A stretch of 64,000 bases of DNA from an uncultured Phycisphaerales bacterium (lineage in GTDB: Bacteria > Planctomycetota > Phycisphaerae > Phycisphaerales > SM1A02), in the NCBI GenBank assembly GCA_949373145.1, contig CASICI010000033.1, positions 1 through 64,000 on the forward strand. The letters run 5' to 3'. A model generated the notes under the pieces. It searched no databases and was not told where the DNA came from. It saw only the letters and a list, made by a program, of their open reading frames with translations. Shown here in pieces: positions 27,552-36,828 of this stretch (position 1 is the first letter of the stretch; the number at the start of each line of letters is the position of its first letter). The position numbers were made by a program, and so were the translations under genes.

Positions 27552-27674
27552 TTAAAGGGTGAGAAGCGCTCCGATGATCATTCCCACCGCCATGATGCCG
27601 AGTGCCACTCTGGTCAGGGTGTCATCGTTCCTGGAGGCCTGCTTTGCCTGTGCTTTGCTCTGGTGTCGTGTCAT
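27552..27674 (-). CDS. Small single-pass membrane protein (40 aa)
   Basis: A 40-residue ORF missed by size filters. It has an excellent ribosome site (AGGAGGGG seven bases before ATG). The first 20 residues are polar and basic (TRHQSKAQAKQASRND). The last 20 form one transmembrane helix (VALGIMAVGMIIGALLTL) ending at the stop. It lies about 100 bases upstream of bamA in the same direction, and its start overlaps the end of the tiny ORF at 27671-27802. The function is unknown. Composition and ribosome site make it a believable gene. Confidence 0.6.
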   Translation of the reverse strand: MTRHQSKAQAKQASRNDDTLTRVALGIMAVGMIIGALLTL

Positions 27675-27802
27675 CTTTCACCCCTCCTGGTGGTGACGGT
27701 TTCGTCTTCCACCAGATCGGCCTTTTCAGGGGCCGGCTTCTCTCGCATCGACTGGCTGGTTCCATCTGTACCGGTTGCGAGGATCATTCTTTGGGTTGGC
27801 AT
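27671..27802 (-). CDS. Possible small ORF (43 aa) overlapping the next gene
   Basis: It opens at ATG 27800-27802 and its TGA overlaps the ATG of the 40-residue membrane protein, a layout typical of coupled genes. The product would be polar and charged, with no recognisable motif. The ribosome site is poor. It may instead be only the leader of the small membrane protein. The start lies 29 bases from the divergent gcvT start. Confidence 0.3.
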   Translation of the reverse strand: MPTQRMILATGTDGTSQSMREKPAPEKADLVEDETVTTRRGER

Positions 27803-27831
27803 GACCGTCGGAGTCCGGATACCTTCTCGTG

Positions 27832-28965
27832 ATGTCCAATTCCACAGAATCACGGCCCACAGGGACTCCATTCGCCAAGCTTCATGACCGATTCGGCGGC
27901 CAGATGGTCGACTATGCCGGATGGGAGCTTCCGATCCGTTACGGCTCGGTGCTCGAGGAGCATCATCAGACCAGAACCAGCGGCGGGTTCTTCGACGTTT
28001 CACACATGGGGCGGCTCAGATTTCATGGAAAGGATGCCTGTCGATGCCTCGACCGCATCTGCACTCGGCAGATTCATGGCATGGCCGATGGTCAGTGCCG
28101 CTATTCGCTGGTCTGCAATGAACACGGCGGCTGTCGGGATGATGTGCTGGTCTACCGCCTGGGCGAGCAGGACTACCTCATGGTCTGCAACGCCGCCAAC
28201 CGCGAGAAGATCATCACCCACGTCGACAAGGAACGAGGGGACTTCGAATTCACCTTCGACGACCAGACTCTGTTGACGGCGATGTGTGCGATTCAAGGGC
28301 CGAAGGTCATGGATCTGATCGGCACCGTCTCCAAGGAGATCCCCGCTCTCAAGCGTTTTCGATTCACCACCAAGGATCTGATGGTGATCAAGGTGATGAT
28401 CTCCCGAACTGGATACACCGGTGAGGACGGAGTCGAAGTGATCCTCGATTCGAAGATGGCGACGCCCGCTCTCGAAATGTTCCTCAAGGATTTCGGGACC
28501 GAAGGGTCTCTGGTCGCACCATGCGGTCTTGCCGCACGTGACACGCTTCGCCTTGAAGCGGCGATGCCACTCTATGGCCATGAACTCACCGAGGAGATCG
28601 ATCCACTTTCAGCCGGACTTGGTTTCGCGGTGAAGCTCGACAAGGGAGATGCTGATCCGGAAGTCGAGCGATTCATCGGCCAGGATGCCTTGAAGGCGAT
28701 CTCCGAGAAGGGCTCTGCACGCCGCTTGTGCGGCCTCATGCTCGATGGGCGACGGTCCGCTCGTCAGGACATGACCGTCCTCGAGGGCGGCAGTGAAATC
28801 GGTGTGGTGACGAGCGGCTGTCTGAGTCCCACGCTTGATCGTCCGATCGCGATGGCCTATCTCGACACTGAACGAGCCGAACCCGGTCGTCGGGTCGAGA
28901 TCGATCTCGGGCGAACCAAAGTGGAGGCGGAGACCTGTTCTCTGCCTTTCTACAAGCGTTCCTGA
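27832..28965 (+). CDS. gcvT: Aminomethyltransferase (glycine cleavage T protein)
   Basis: A 377-residue folate enzyme of the glycine cleavage system. It releases ammonia from the aminomethyl-lipoyl H protein and gives methylene-THF. Family blocks include MVDYAGWELPIRYG, FFDVSHMGRLRFHG, AANREKIITH, ISRTGYTGEDGVE (carrying the catalytic-loop region), LAARDTLRLEAAMPLYGHEL and GVVTSGCLSPTLDRPIAMAY. The length is typical. No gcvH or gcvP is adjacent here. A strong terminator follows. The ATG at 27832 is preferred to the GTG one codon earlier. Confidence 0.94.
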   Translation: MSNSTESRPTGTPFAKLHDRFGGQMVDYAGWELPIRYGSVLEEHHQTRTSGGFFDVSHMGRLRFHGKDACRCLDRICTRQIHGMADGQCRYSLVCNEHGGCRDDVLVYRLGEQDYLMVCNAANREKIITHVDKERGDFEFTFDDQTLLTAMCAIQGPKVMDLIGTVSKEIPALKRFRFTTKDLMVIKVMISRTGYTGEDGVEVILDSKMATPALEMFLKDFGTEGSLVAPCGLAARDTLRLEAAMPLYGHELTEEIDPLSAGLGFAVKLDKGDADPEVERFIGQDALKAISEKGSARRLCGLMLDGRRSARQDMTVLEGGSEIGVVTSGCLSPTLDRPIAMAYLDTERAEPGRRVEIDLGRTKVEAETCSLPFYKRS

Positions 28966-28984
28966 GGATGCCGAATACGAACGA

Positions 28985-29028
28985 ACGAGGGGAGACGCAT
29001 CAAGCATGCGTCTCCCCTCGTCGTTTTT
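28985..29028 (+). terminator. Intrinsic terminator of gcvT
   Basis: A perfect 16-bp stem (ACGAGGGGAGACGCAT with its complement at 29006-29021, loop CAAGC) is followed by CG and five T residues. It lies 19 bases after the gcvT stop and also faces the end of the convergent sigma gene. Confidence 0.9.
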
Positions 29029-29069
29029 GAGTCCCGAACGGGCCCGACAACGTCGGCCTTCAGCGACCT

Positions 29070-29951
29070 TCAGGAAGCCAGGCGTCTTTCCTCATGATCG
29101 GAGAGGAATCTGGTGGGACGATCGTCCATCAGCTGGTTCTGGAGTTTCTCCAGAGCCTTGGTCTGGATCTGTCTCACGCGCTCTCTGGTCAGACCGACTC
29201 GTTCGCCGATCTCCTTCAGGGTGAGTGGTTCCATTCCCGTGAGTCCGAAACGAAGTCTCAGGATCTGAGCATCGCGTTCGTCGATCGAATCAAGCATCTT
29301 GATCATCACTTCGAACTCCTCGCGGTTGGCGATGGCCTCCACGGGAGAGTTGTTGCTTCGATCAGGACACAGCTCGGCGAAGTCGATCGCTTCGCCGTCT
29401 TCACCGATGGGCGCGGAGTTCGGTGCGTTGAACGCTTTCACCGCGCGCCTGATGATCTCGATCTTGCGGGCGGGAATCTGCATCTCCTCGGCGAGTTCCG
29501 TGGTGCATGGTGTTCGCCCGAGTCTTTCTTCAAGTCTTCGTGTGGCATCGCGCCACCGACCGATCAGTTCGATCATGTAGGCGGGAACATGAATCGGCTG
29601 CACGGCATTGATGAGGTTTCTCTTGATGGATTGCTTGATCCACCATGATGCGTAGGTCGAGAATCTCGCGCCTTGTGCCGGGTCGAATCCTTCGACGGCT
29701 CTGATCAGACCGATGTTGCCTTCCTCGATGAGGTCGGCAAGCAGTACGCCTCGTCTGACGTAGTGCTTTCCGATGGCGATCACCAGCCTCAGGTTCGCAC
29801 GAATCATGTGCTCCTTGGCAGCCATGTCGTTTTCATTGATGACCAGCCATCCAAGCGTCTTCTCCTGTTCAGGAGTCAGCAGTGCAATCTGGTCGACTTC
29901 TCGCATGTACAGCTGCAGTTCAGACTGCAATGGACTTGAATTGGTCTTCAT
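29070..29951 (-). CDS. Sigma-70 family RNA polymerase sigma factor (RpoD/RpoS-like)
   Basis: A 293-residue factor with regions 1.2, 2, 3 and 4 but without a long region 1.1. Region 1.2 reads [19 protein letters not shown]. Region 2 has the core-binding [14 protein letters not shown] and [18 protein letters not shown], and -10 recognition [16 protein letters not shown]. Region 3 starts at QPIHVPAYM. Region 4 ends in [21 protein letters not shown], the -35 helix-turn-helix. The size suggests a group 2 (non-essential, stress-type) factor rather than the main RpoD. AGGGAGG precedes the ATG. It converges on gcvT. Confidence 0.92.
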   Translation of the reverse strand: MKTNSSPLQSELQLYMREVDQIALLTPEQEKTLGWLVINENDMAAKEHMIRANLRLVIAIGKHYVRRGVLLADLIEEGNIGLIRAVEGFDPAQGARFSTYASWWIKQSIKRNLINAVQPIHVPAYMIELIGRWRDATRRLEERLGRTPCTTELAEEMQIPARKIEIIRRAVKAFNAPNSAPIGEDGEAIDFAELCPDRSNNSPVEAIANREEFEVMIKMLDSIDERDAQILRLRFGLTGMEPLTLKEIGERVGLTRERVRQIQTKALEKLQNQLMDDRPTRFLSDHEERRLAS

Positions 29952-30214
29952 CGGACCTCCCTGGTCACTTTCATGTGTACGTCGAAGCTCCTACACCCGA
30001 CGCACAGCCTCCATTGATCCTTCAGTCCTTTGAGACATCCGGATCCGCCCTCAATCACTACTCCGCGAAACCCGTTTGGGTTCCCGTTGAAATGTGATTC
30101 GGTCCCTGTCGAGTGCTTCTTGAGGCCTGAGGGCGACTAAGTTCGCGTCAAGGCCTCCTAAACCCACCTCGAGGACGGATAACTCCGGGCGTCCGACCGA
30201 TATGATGCCATCAC
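29952..30214. other. Divergent intergenic region
   Basis: These 263 bases separate the sigma gene from the UVR-motif gene. Apart from the AGGGAGG ribosome site of the sigma gene I see no ORF, strong hairpin or clear promoter. Confidence 0.4.
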
Positions 30215-30916
30215 GTGAATTCAGATCTCTACGCTCACATGCTCTCGCGATGGCCTTACCTGTCCGGCAAGGTCCTGGCCCGAGTCGTGTCCGGAGAGGA
30301 TGACGTCGAGCGGCTTCAGGTCCGGGTGGAACTCGGCATTCTTCAAATGGAGGTGGTCGGTCACCCCGAGGGTGCCACCCCCATCTACGAGTCGATGACA
30401 GAGACTCCTGACGCCCTGGACGAACCGACCTGTCTCGCCCTGCAGCGTGAAGCCGCGCTCTACGCCTACCGAGCATTCATTCTGTCGGTCCTCGAGCGTC
30501 ATCCCGGGGTGGTCAAGGACATGGCGAGGAATCTCGCGGTGATGTCGATGATCATCAACTCGGCGAACTCCGATGTCGACAGAGGGCGTGCACGTTCCCT
30601 GACGGTTCAGTTTCTGATGATCCGGGCCCGTTCACGTGCCGCGTTCGCAGCATCGCGGGGTGATTTCAGTCTTGCTCGAAGAACGCTCGAGTCCGACATG
30701 AAAGAGATTCGTGACGCCCTTCGTCAGGCGGGCCGGGCTTCGGATGTCGAGAACGCCCCGGAGATCCAACTGTTGAAAGGGATGCAGCACATGTATGTAC
30801 CGAGACTGCCTTCGAGTCAGCGTCAGGAGATGGAAGAACGCCTCGCCGCGGCGATCGATGTCGAGAATTACGAACTGGCCGCCATTCTCAGAAACGAACT
30901 TCGTCAGCTTTTCTGA
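30215..30916 (+). CDS. UVR-motif protein of unknown function
   Basis: A 233-residue soluble protein starting at GTG. The first 60 residues form a bifunctional-nuclease- or UvrB-like beta segment (LQVRVELGILQMEVVGHPEG). The centre is helical (ALQREAALYAYRAFILSVLE). The last 35 residues are a UVR motif (QRQEMEERLAAAIDVENYELAAILRNELRQ, positions about 202-231), the helical hairpin through which UvrB contacts UvrC and which also occurs in McsA and ClpC. The protein probably interacts with another UVR partner. It overlaps the convergent TPR gene by 13 bases. Confidence 0.7.
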   Translation: MNSDLYAHMLSRWPYLSGKVLARVVSGEDDVERLQVRVELGILQMEVVGHPEGATPIYESMTETPDALDEPTCLALQREAALYAYRAFILSVLERHPGVVKDMARNLAVMSMIINSANSDVDRGRARSLTVQFLMIRARSRAAFAASRGDFSLARRTLESDMKEIRDALRQAGRASDVENAPEIQLLKGMQHMYVPRLPSSQRQEMEERLAAAIDVENYELAAILRNELRQLF

Positions 30917-33426
30917 GTCATCCGCTGCAGGAGTGATTCGAACTCCGATTGGAACGGTTCTCCGCCAAGCGTGGCGTCGATCAATTTCAAGCGTTGGATT
31001 CTCGTGGGGATCTTCTCCGTCGATCGATCCGCCTTCTCCATGATCAGAAGCTGGCCAAGCTGGGCGCTCCACCAGACCTCTTCGGGAACATTCTGGCCGG
31101 GGGAGCCTTGTCCGAGTCTTCGATAGAGGCGCATGGCTTCCGCAAGATGCACGATCTCATCCGAGAGTCCCAGAGCCTCGGCACGGCCCTGCATGACGAC
31201 CCAGGCATCCGGTTGCTGGCCGGCCATCGCCTCCCACAGCGGAATCGAACGAGTGATGAGACCGATCTCATTCAAGGAACGTCCCATCACGACTTTCTGC
31301 GTCATCGAGAGCGTCGAGAGCAGGGTCGTGTCGATCAGGCGTGCGAACGACCTGAGTTCCTCGATGATCGCCTCCTTTTCGGAGCGTCGAATCTCCTCAT
31401 CGCGGATCGAATCCAGCCGGGACAGCCGTTCCTCGAGAGTCATCGCCAGCGCATGGCCGGCGAGCATCGGATCCAGTTCGACCGCCTGAAGAAGTTGAGG
31501 CATGTCGACAAGCGCATCCTCGCGCTCGGACACTCTGGCGAGTTTCATCCTGTGCCTGAGGAACAGTGCGTCGATCCGTGTCGCGGCCGGAATGTCGTTT
31601 CGTTCGATGATCCGTTCGACGACGCCTATGGCGATGGAGTCACGTGCCAGACGTCTTCTTCCCGTGAGGGAAGCGATTCTCGCTCGAGAGGCCGCATCCT
31701 GAATGCTCGTGTCGAGCGGACCGAATTCTCCGACCACACGGTCCACGTTCTTCAGAAGCAGGTCGTATTCACGATCGACGCGTTCTTCGGAAAGTGTCTC
31801 GATCTCACGGATCAGAACAATCTCCTGCAGACACGCCTCGAGAAAACGTGCGGCTTCCTCCTTGGAGGCCGGCCTGAACTGCTCGAGCAGTTCGCGACTT
31901 TTCTCCGGTTGTGCTCGTCTCAGGTACTGTTCTGCGAGTCTGAGCGTCTGCAGGCCCAGATCATCATGTGCCTCTTCAGGAGAGGTCTTCTCGATGATGG
32001 TCTGAAGGGCTCGTTCGTATCGACCGGTCGCTTCCTCCCGACCTGCTCGCGCCCACGGTTCGGTGAGATCCGCCACCAGCCTGGGGCCACCGAACGGGTG
32101 TCCGGGGTGTTCGAGGTACAGAATCTCGCAGAGTTCCGCCGCCGTCAGTCTTTCACCTTCAAGCATGGCGATGCGAGCCGCCGTCTCCAACGTCCGCGCT
32201 CTGGCCGGTTCATCGTTTGCGGCATTCAAAGCCGCATCTTGAAGGAGGGCCAGCATGTCCGGTTCTTCAACCCGATCACGACTCCTTCCGGCCAGCTCCT
32301 TCTGGCCTGCCGCCCAGAGCACTGCCAGTGGAGCGCCTTCTCGGCCATGACGTCGTTCCAGATCAGCCAGCCGTGCGACGAGCGGGCCGTCGAGAGTCCA
32401 GTCGTCCTCTTGCTGCGAATCATCCAGCAGCCTGATCCATGTGTCGCCTGCGCCCTCCGCCCAGTTCCGTGCGTCGTCCCCGTGTGGTTGGACGTCAGTG
32501 CGGATTGTTCGAGACTCCTCGACGATGTCCGCCAGCAACAACTTTTCATAACTCTGTTCTCGGTCGAGTTCTTGAATCATCTTCCGCCCGAGGGCGATCA
32601 CATCCTCCTCGTCCTGTAGCAGGGCGGCTTCTCGAAGTCGTCGAAGCCGCTCGTCTTCCGTGGCAGGTTCCGACGTGGCTGACGCCTTGCGAAATGTCTC
32701 ACGATCTCCCGTCACCAGCAGCGCCTGTCGAAACCAGTGGTCGATGACTTCCCTCGTAGCGTCAAGCAACTCTTCCCGTGCCCGCATCGACTGCAGGATC
32801 TCGACGGCTTCCCGCCCTGATGAGGGGTCCGCTCGTGAGGCCAGTGTCAGTGCGATCGCCTTGAGCAGGGGAATTCTCAAATCCCTTTCGAACAACAGAC
32901 GTTCGTGAAGCGAGCGCAGACTGGTGTCCGTTTCGAAGCGTTCTTCGGCTTCGACCGTCTCGATCGCCTCCGTGATGCTCTCTTCCGCCTGAAGGATCTT
33001 CTGGAGACCACGGCCCACGATCAGCGGGATCTCCGGTGGGATCAGCGGGCATGATGGATGTGCGACCATCAGATGCGTCGACCAGCTGCTGGGAAATTCG
33101 ATCCTCTTGAGCAGCAGTGCTTCCGCCTGATCGGTCAACCACATCGGGCGTCTTGGATCGCTGACATGACCCTCGAGTCGCAGCAGTGCTTCGCGTGCTT
33201 CAAGTGACTGGTCGAGCGCGTTCGAGCGTCGCTGGTCAGGACTCTGCACGTCGTCGGCACGTGTTTCCGAGGCTGCGATCCGTTCGAGAAGTGCCTCGGC
33301 ATCATCCAGTGTTCCCTCGCGCGCGGCATCGCCGGCGTCGGCTGTCGCGAAGAACGACATGTTGACCAGGACGAACAGGATGAACCGAGTGGCGACGGGA
33401 ATTCTTGTGATGAACTGGCTGGTCAT
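30904..33426 (-). CDS. Large periplasmic TPR-like helical protein
   Basis: An 840-residue exported protein. A signal peptide (about 1-32, ending ATADAGDA) is followed almost entirely by helices rich in E, R, L and A, with degenerate TPR-type pairs throughout (for example RLAEQYLRRAQPEKSRELLEQFR). No catalytic motif is visible. It is the last gene of the DoxX/VWA/ExbB/ExbD/ExbD operon, overlapping the second exbD by four bases. It is therefore probably a scaffold or substrate adaptor of that membrane complex. I cannot assign a family beyond TPR-like. Confidence 0.65.
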   Translation of the reverse strand: MTSQFITRIPVATRFILFVLVNMSFFATADAGDAAREGTLDDAEALLERIAASETRADDVQSPDQRRSNALDQSLEAREALLRLEGHVSDPRRPMWLTDQAEALLLKRIEFPSSWSTHLMVAHPSCPLIPPEIPLIVGRGLQKILQAEESITEAIETVEAEERFETDTSLRSLHERLLFERDLRIPLLKAIALTLASRADPSSGREAVEILQSMRAREELLDATREVIDHWFRQALLVTGDRETFRKASATSEPATEDERLRRLREAALLQDEEDVIALGRKMIQELDREQSYEKLLLADIVEESRTIRTDVQPHGDDARNWAEGAGDTWIRLLDDSQQEDDWTLDGPLVARLADLERRHGREGAPLAVLWAAGQKELAGRSRDRVEEPDMLALLQDAALNAANDEPARARTLETAARIAMLEGERLTAAELCEILYLEHPGHPFGGPRLVADLTEPWARAGREEATGRYERALQTIIEKTSPEEAHDDLGLQTLRLAEQYLRRAQPEKSRELLEQFRPASKEEAARFLEACLQEIVLIREIETLSEERVDREYDLLLKNVDRVVGEFGPLDTSIQDAASRARIASLTGRRRLARDSIAIGVVERIIERNDIPAATRIDALFLRHRMKLARVSEREDALVDMPQLLQAVELDPMLAGHALAMTLEERLSRLDSIRDEEIRRSEKEAIIEELRSFARLIDTTLLSTLSMTQKVVMGRSLNEIGLITRSIPLWEAMAGQQPDAWVVMQGRAEALGLSDEIVHLAEAMRLYRRLGQGSPGQNVPEEVWWSAQLGQLLIMEKADRSTEKIPTRIQRLKLIDATLGGEPFQSEFESLLQRMTQKS

Positions 33427-33896
33427 GGTTCCGGATCCGAGAAATGCACGCTTCGGTAGCCCGCACGAATGACAGCATTGAACACATCGACCACGTGCTC
33501 CCAGCGTGTCTCCGGTGAGGGGACGATCTGGATCGGGTGGTCCGCCAGAAAGAGGCCGATGGTGTCTCCGGAGCGATTTTCAGCGAGAAAACGTTCGAGT
33601 TCAGCGAGATCGCCCGGGCGGGGGTACTGGGGTGGCAACGTCACGGAGAGCGTCTCCCGCTCGGTGGCGATTGAAAGGACCTTGATCCTGAGCGGTTCCT
33701 CCGGGATGTCGAACGGGTCGTTCATCATCGTGGATCCTCCTCGTTCTGGAAGATCCATCCGAAAGACCTGTTCGCCCAGAGCGAAGTTGGTCGCAAGCAG
33801 AAAGTAGATCAAAAGTTGAAAGACGACATCGATCATCGGCGTGAGATTCAAGCCGACGCGAGGCGTCTGTCGTCTCACCTTCCGAGGCTCTCTCAT
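33423..33896 (-). CDS. ExbD/TolR family protein (copy 2)
   Basis: A 157-residue inner-membrane protein. A short cytoplasmic N-terminus (basic, RKVRRQTPRVG) leads into the conserved LNLTPMIDVVFQLLIYFLL helix, whose aspartate is the proton-path residue of ExbD/TolR. The periplasmic part ends with a region like LAELERFLAENRSGDTIGL, the usual ExbD beta domain, and a HVVDVFNAVIRAGYRSV helix. It overlaps both neighbours by four bases. Together with copy 1 it would form the two helices inside an ExbB-type pentamer. Confidence 0.87.
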   Translation of the reverse strand: MREPRKVRRQTPRVGLNLTPMIDVVFQLLIYFLLATNFALGEQVFRMDLPERGGSTMMNDPFDIPEEPLRIKVLSIATERETLSVTLPPQYPRPGDLAELERFLAENRSGDTIGLFLADHPIQIVPSPETRWEHVVDVFNAVIRAGYRSVHFSDPEP

Positions 33897-34369
33897 TCGG
33901 TCTCGTTTCTTCGTGTGACCACCACGAGATTGACCCGTGCAGGTGTCTGATTTCCGGAGCTCGTGTTGGCTTCGGTGATCGCGTTCAACAAGGGGGCGAT
34001 GTGCTTCTGGGTCGTTCGACGATCCGCACGCAGATTGATTCTGAGCTCCGGGTTGTTGCGAAGCATCGGGATCAATGCGGTTCGCAGTGCGCCGATTCCT
34101 GTCGGACCCAGCGGATATTCGACCGAATTCAACCGGTATCCGGTGGCCTCTCCATCGTCATCGGGAAGCACGTTCAGGACGCTTCTGGTCTGTTCCGGTG
34201 GGGGAGCGCTCGCGGTCGGCTGTGGTTTCGGAAGTTCCATCTCGACCGATTCGACTTCGCTGATCGTCGACACGACGACGAAGAACACCACCAGAAGAAA
34301 CGTGATGTCGATCATCGGAGTCAGGTTGGCCTCGATCTGCGCCGGCCCTCGTTCATGAAGACGCGTCAT
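33893..34369 (-). CDS. ExbD/TolR family protein (copy 1)
   Basis: A 158-residue protein of the same family as its downstream neighbour. It has the helix LTPMIDITFLLVVFFVVVST with the essential aspartate at about residue 20. The periplasmic domain includes LRINLRADRRTTQKHIAPLLNAI, the ExbD C-terminal strand-helix. A proline-rich linker (ELPKPQPTASAPPPEQ) follows the membrane helix. Start and stop overlap exbB and the second exbD by four bases each. ExbD proteins couple proton flow through ExbB to a periplasmic partner. Confidence 0.88.
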   Translation of the reverse strand: MTRLHERGPAQIEANLTPMIDITFLLVVFFVVVSTISEVESVEMELPKPQPTASAPPPEQTRSVLNVLPDDDGEATGYRLNSVEYPLGPTGIGALRTALIPMLRNNPELRINLRADRRTTQKHIAPLLNAITEANTSSGNQTPARVNLVVVTRRNETE

Positions 34370-35175
34370 GACTTCAGGTCGCCTTCCGTCTTCGAGGGTG
34401 ACGCGTCATGTCCGGGTTTGAATCTCTCGAGCATGTCCAGAACATGCATTTCCGCCTGACCGTTCAAGGCGTCGATGCGATTTCGAATCGTCGCGTATCC
34501 CGCGAGTGCGGGGATCGCGACCAGCAGGCCCCAGAATGTCGTCACCAGGGCCGTTCCGATTCCGCCGGCGAGGGCGACGGGATCGGCGTTTCCTCCGCTG
34601 GCGACGATCGAACCGAAGGCGACGATCATTCCGTAGACGGTTCCGAACAGACCGATCATGGGTGCGACCTGGCCCAGCACGTTCAGTGGTTCGACTCGTC
34701 TGAATCGTTCCGCGGCGAGTTCCGAGGCACTCTGAAAGACCTTGTTTTCCATCGCCTGGTGGCCGTTTGGTGCTTCCGAAAGACCGGCATGCGCCATCTG
34801 GTCGAAGTCGGATTCTCCCACGCGCGTATAGGTGAGCGCGTCCTCCCAGCGGTCTGTTCTGATCAGATCCTCGATCTGAGCCATCCGCTCCGGCGGGGCG
34901 ATGGTCTTCCGTCCGTTCGAGAGTGCGAGGTTGACCAGCAGCCCGATTCCCGCGATCGAGAGCAGCAGCAGCACCCAGATGAGCATAGATCCGAACCACT
35001 CCATCCGCACCACGCCATCGGGGCCAGTGCTCTGCGAGAAGAAGAACGCACCCGTGAAGCCGCCACTGAGTGACGACTCCTGAGCCTCCTCCGCTCGCAC
35101 AGTTCCGCCGGTGACCGCGAGAAAGCACGCCATTGTGAAGAGGGGACCCTGGATTCTAGAAAATTTCACGGACAT
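34366..35175 (-). CDS. MotA/TolQ/ExbB family proton channel protein
   Basis: A 269-residue protein with an N-terminal signal-like hydrophobic segment (about 12-28), then TM1 at residues about 60-86 (SMLIWVLLLLSIAGIGLLVN), a cytoplasmic loop, and the conserved LGQVAPMIGLFGTVYGMIVAF with two further helices (GGIGTALVTTFWGLLVAIPAL). These are the ExbB/TolQ signatures, and the N-terminal extension is common in planctomycete members. It lies 1 base after the VWA gene and overlaps exbD copy 1 by four bases. It probably powers the operon's periplasmic partners with proton-motive force. Confidence 0.9.
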   Translation of the reverse strand: MSVKFSRIQGPLFTMACFLAVTGGTVRAEEAQESSLSGGFTGAFFFSQSTGPDGVVRMEWFGSMLIWVLLLLSIAGIGLLVNLALSNGRKTIAPPERMAQIEDLIRTDRWEDALTYTRVGESDFDQMAHAGLSEAPNGHQAMENKVFQSASELAAERFRRVEPLNVLGQVAPMIGLFGTVYGMIVAFGSIVASGGNADPVALAGGIGTALVTTFWGLLVAIPALAGYATIRNRIDALNGQAEMHVLDMLERFKPGHDASPSKTEGDLKS

Positions 35176-35176
35176 G

Positions 35177-36211
35177 TCATGGTCTCCCTGTCGATCCCGA
35201 TGGATCCGTCGTGTCGCTTCGGATGGGTCTCAGTCCCAGCTCGGAACGGTTCAGAAAACGATAGGCCTCGGCCTCGTTGCGTGTTTCATCATCGCTTCCA
35301 CCGTGGCGCCTTGCGATCAACTTCAAGGCTTCGAGGGGATCGTCGTCGAGAAACTGAACGCAGTTGATGATCGTCTTGCGACTTCCACTGCCGGGTTCGA
35401 TCGGATTCAGTACATCAAGGCCGGCCAGCAGCGCGTCGGTGTTCATCTCGTATCGTCCCGAGCCTGTGATGTTGCTGCTCAGCAGAAACACCACTTCCGG
35501 CTGCAGTGCCATGGCCCGCTCCAGGGCGTTCAGCGGACTGCTGCGCCCGCTGGGCAGGATGTTCTCTCTGATCCATTCCAGTGTTTTGCTCTTGTTTTCA
35601 TCGGTCGCCCGCACAAGCTGGCCCGCGGGGGGGGTCTCGACCGCCTGGTCGCGTTGAAAGAAGATGACCGAGAACGATTGTGCCGCCGAGAGGTCGTCGA
35701 CGCTTCGTCGCAGTTGCTTCAGGATCATCGGAAAAGCACCGATCATCGACCCTGAGGCATCGACCACGTAGACGATTCTTCGTGCGCTTCCTCCCCCGAG
35801 TCCGACGAATGAAACTCTGCCGAGACGTGCGGGCGCCGACCCACGAAGGCCTCCGCCAGCGAGCGTCCCGGATGTCGGCATCATCAGCCCGGAACTTTCG
35901 GACGGCCTCTCTGGAATCGCCAGCGGTTCCAGCACGAGCGCAGCCGGTGCGGTCCGTTCCACCTCGATGTCTGCGAGTGGTTCGAGATGGACCTGATCCG
36001 TCGTGGCGGTGATCAATGGTGTCGTCTTCGGCTTGGAATCCTGCGAGATGTTCCAGCCGAGCAGAAGCACCAGGAGAAGAATCACGGCGTGTCCCAGCAC
36101 GCTGCCGGCCCATGCGAGGGTGTTGCTTCGACGGCCGATTGGCCCCGTCTTCCTGCGCCAGGTGGGCGGAAGCGGGTCATCCTCTGAAAAAAGGTTCTTC
36201 TGAGCGTGCAC
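35177..36211 (-). CDS. Membrane-anchored von Willebrand factor A domain protein
   Basis: A 344-residue protein. The GTG start shares one base with the DoxX-gene stop; the longer frame upstream lies inside that gene. A basic cytoplasmic start is followed by one membrane helix at residues about 34-51 (LGHAVILLLVLLLGW) and a proline-rich periplasmic spacer. A VWA domain starts near residue 150, with the MIDAS motif YVVDASGSM, a threonine/serine in the second loop, and a helix-rich C-terminus. VWA domains bind protein ligands through a metal ion. Lying between doxX and exbB, it is the obvious candidate for the force-receiving partner normally played by TonB or TolA. Confidence 0.82.
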   Translation of the reverse strand: MHAQKNLFSEDDPLPPTWRRKTGPIGRRSNTLAWAGSVLGHAVILLLVLLLGWNISQDSKPKTTPLITATTDQVHLEPLADIEVERTAPAALVLEPLAIPERPSESSGLMMPTSGTLAGGGLRGSAPARLGRVSFVGLGGGSARRIVYVVDASGSMIGAFPMILKQLRRSVDDLSAAQSFSVIFFQRDQAVETPPAGQLVRATDENKSKTLEWIRENILPSGRSSPLNALERAMALQPEVVFLLSSNITGSGRYEMNTDALLAGLDVLNPIEPGSGSRKTIINCVQFLDDDPLEALKLIARRHGGSDDETRNEAEAYRFLNRSELGLRPIRSDTTDPSGSTGRP

Positions 36212-36828
36212 TACTCGATCATTCCATCTTCGTCGTCTTCGGCGAGGTAGGCCCGGCGTGAGGCGTGCCCTCCGAAGAGGAGCCGATCCAGACTGAGTCC
36301 GCCCGGTCCGCACAGAAGAATGATCACCGCGAGTGCGAATGTTCCGATCTGGGCGATGAAGGTGTTGAAGATCTCAGTGGGCATCGAGAAGAGCGCGAAG
36401 GTCGAGGCCGACACCTCCGGCATGGAACCGATCATGAAGTCTCCCGCTGCCAGAATCACCAGACCGAATGCCCACACCCTCGACAGGACTCCGATCAGGA
36501 TCAGGCCACTGCCGATGACTGCGACCAGAACCGTGATCCACGCGAACAGAACAGGCGAACCCAGGCCCGCCGATTCGATGTGCAGCGCAATGGCGTACAG
36601 CCTGCGTGCCTTGATCGAATCCTTCGTTGCAACGTCTTCCGACACCATTTCGTCCGTCTGCAGAGAGACCTCTGTGACTGGTGTCGGCTGAGCTGGAATC
36701 GGATTCATGAGTCTTTCGACCCGAGCGGCATCCTCTCCCGTGAAGTCAACTTCCCCAAGTTGGGAGAGTCCCACGGGAAGGAAGGCGAGGAAGAGGACGA
36801 TTCTGGCAAGAAGGAGGGCCGGGCTCAT
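36211..36828 (-). CDS. DoxX-like integral membrane protein
   Basis: A 205-residue protein with four hydrophobic helices: about residues 4-20 (LLLARIVLFLAFLPVGL), 92-115, 118-140 and 155-175. The topology, with a long soluble loop after helix 1, matches DoxX/DoxD-like proteins, whose function is largely unknown, although some act in oxidative-stress complexes. The ATG at 36826-36828 is chosen because the 22-codon ORF at 36825-36893, with a strong ribosome site, ends exactly on it (ATGA). It is the first gene of the VWA/ExbBD operon. Confidence 0.65.
   Translation of the reverse strand: MSPALLLARIVLFLAFLPVGLSQLGEVDFTGEDAARVERLMNPIPAQPTPVTEVSLQTDEMVSEDVATKDSIKARRLYAIALHIESAGLGSPVLFAWITVLVAVIGSGLILIGVLSRVWAFGLVILAAGDFMIGSMPEVSASTFALFSMPTEIFNTFIAQIGTFALAVIILLCGPGGLSLDRLLFGGHASRRAYLAEDDEDGMIE

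Noticed and set aside
27675-27831. Glycine riboswitch before gcvT
   Set aside because: No tandem glycine-aptamer-like structure or conserved core could be seen, and the interval is occupied by the divergent tiny ORFs.
30949-32619. 556-codon plus-strand ORF over the TPR gene
   Set aside because: A shadow of the 840-residue minus-strand gene, which is fixed by its signal peptide and operon overlap.
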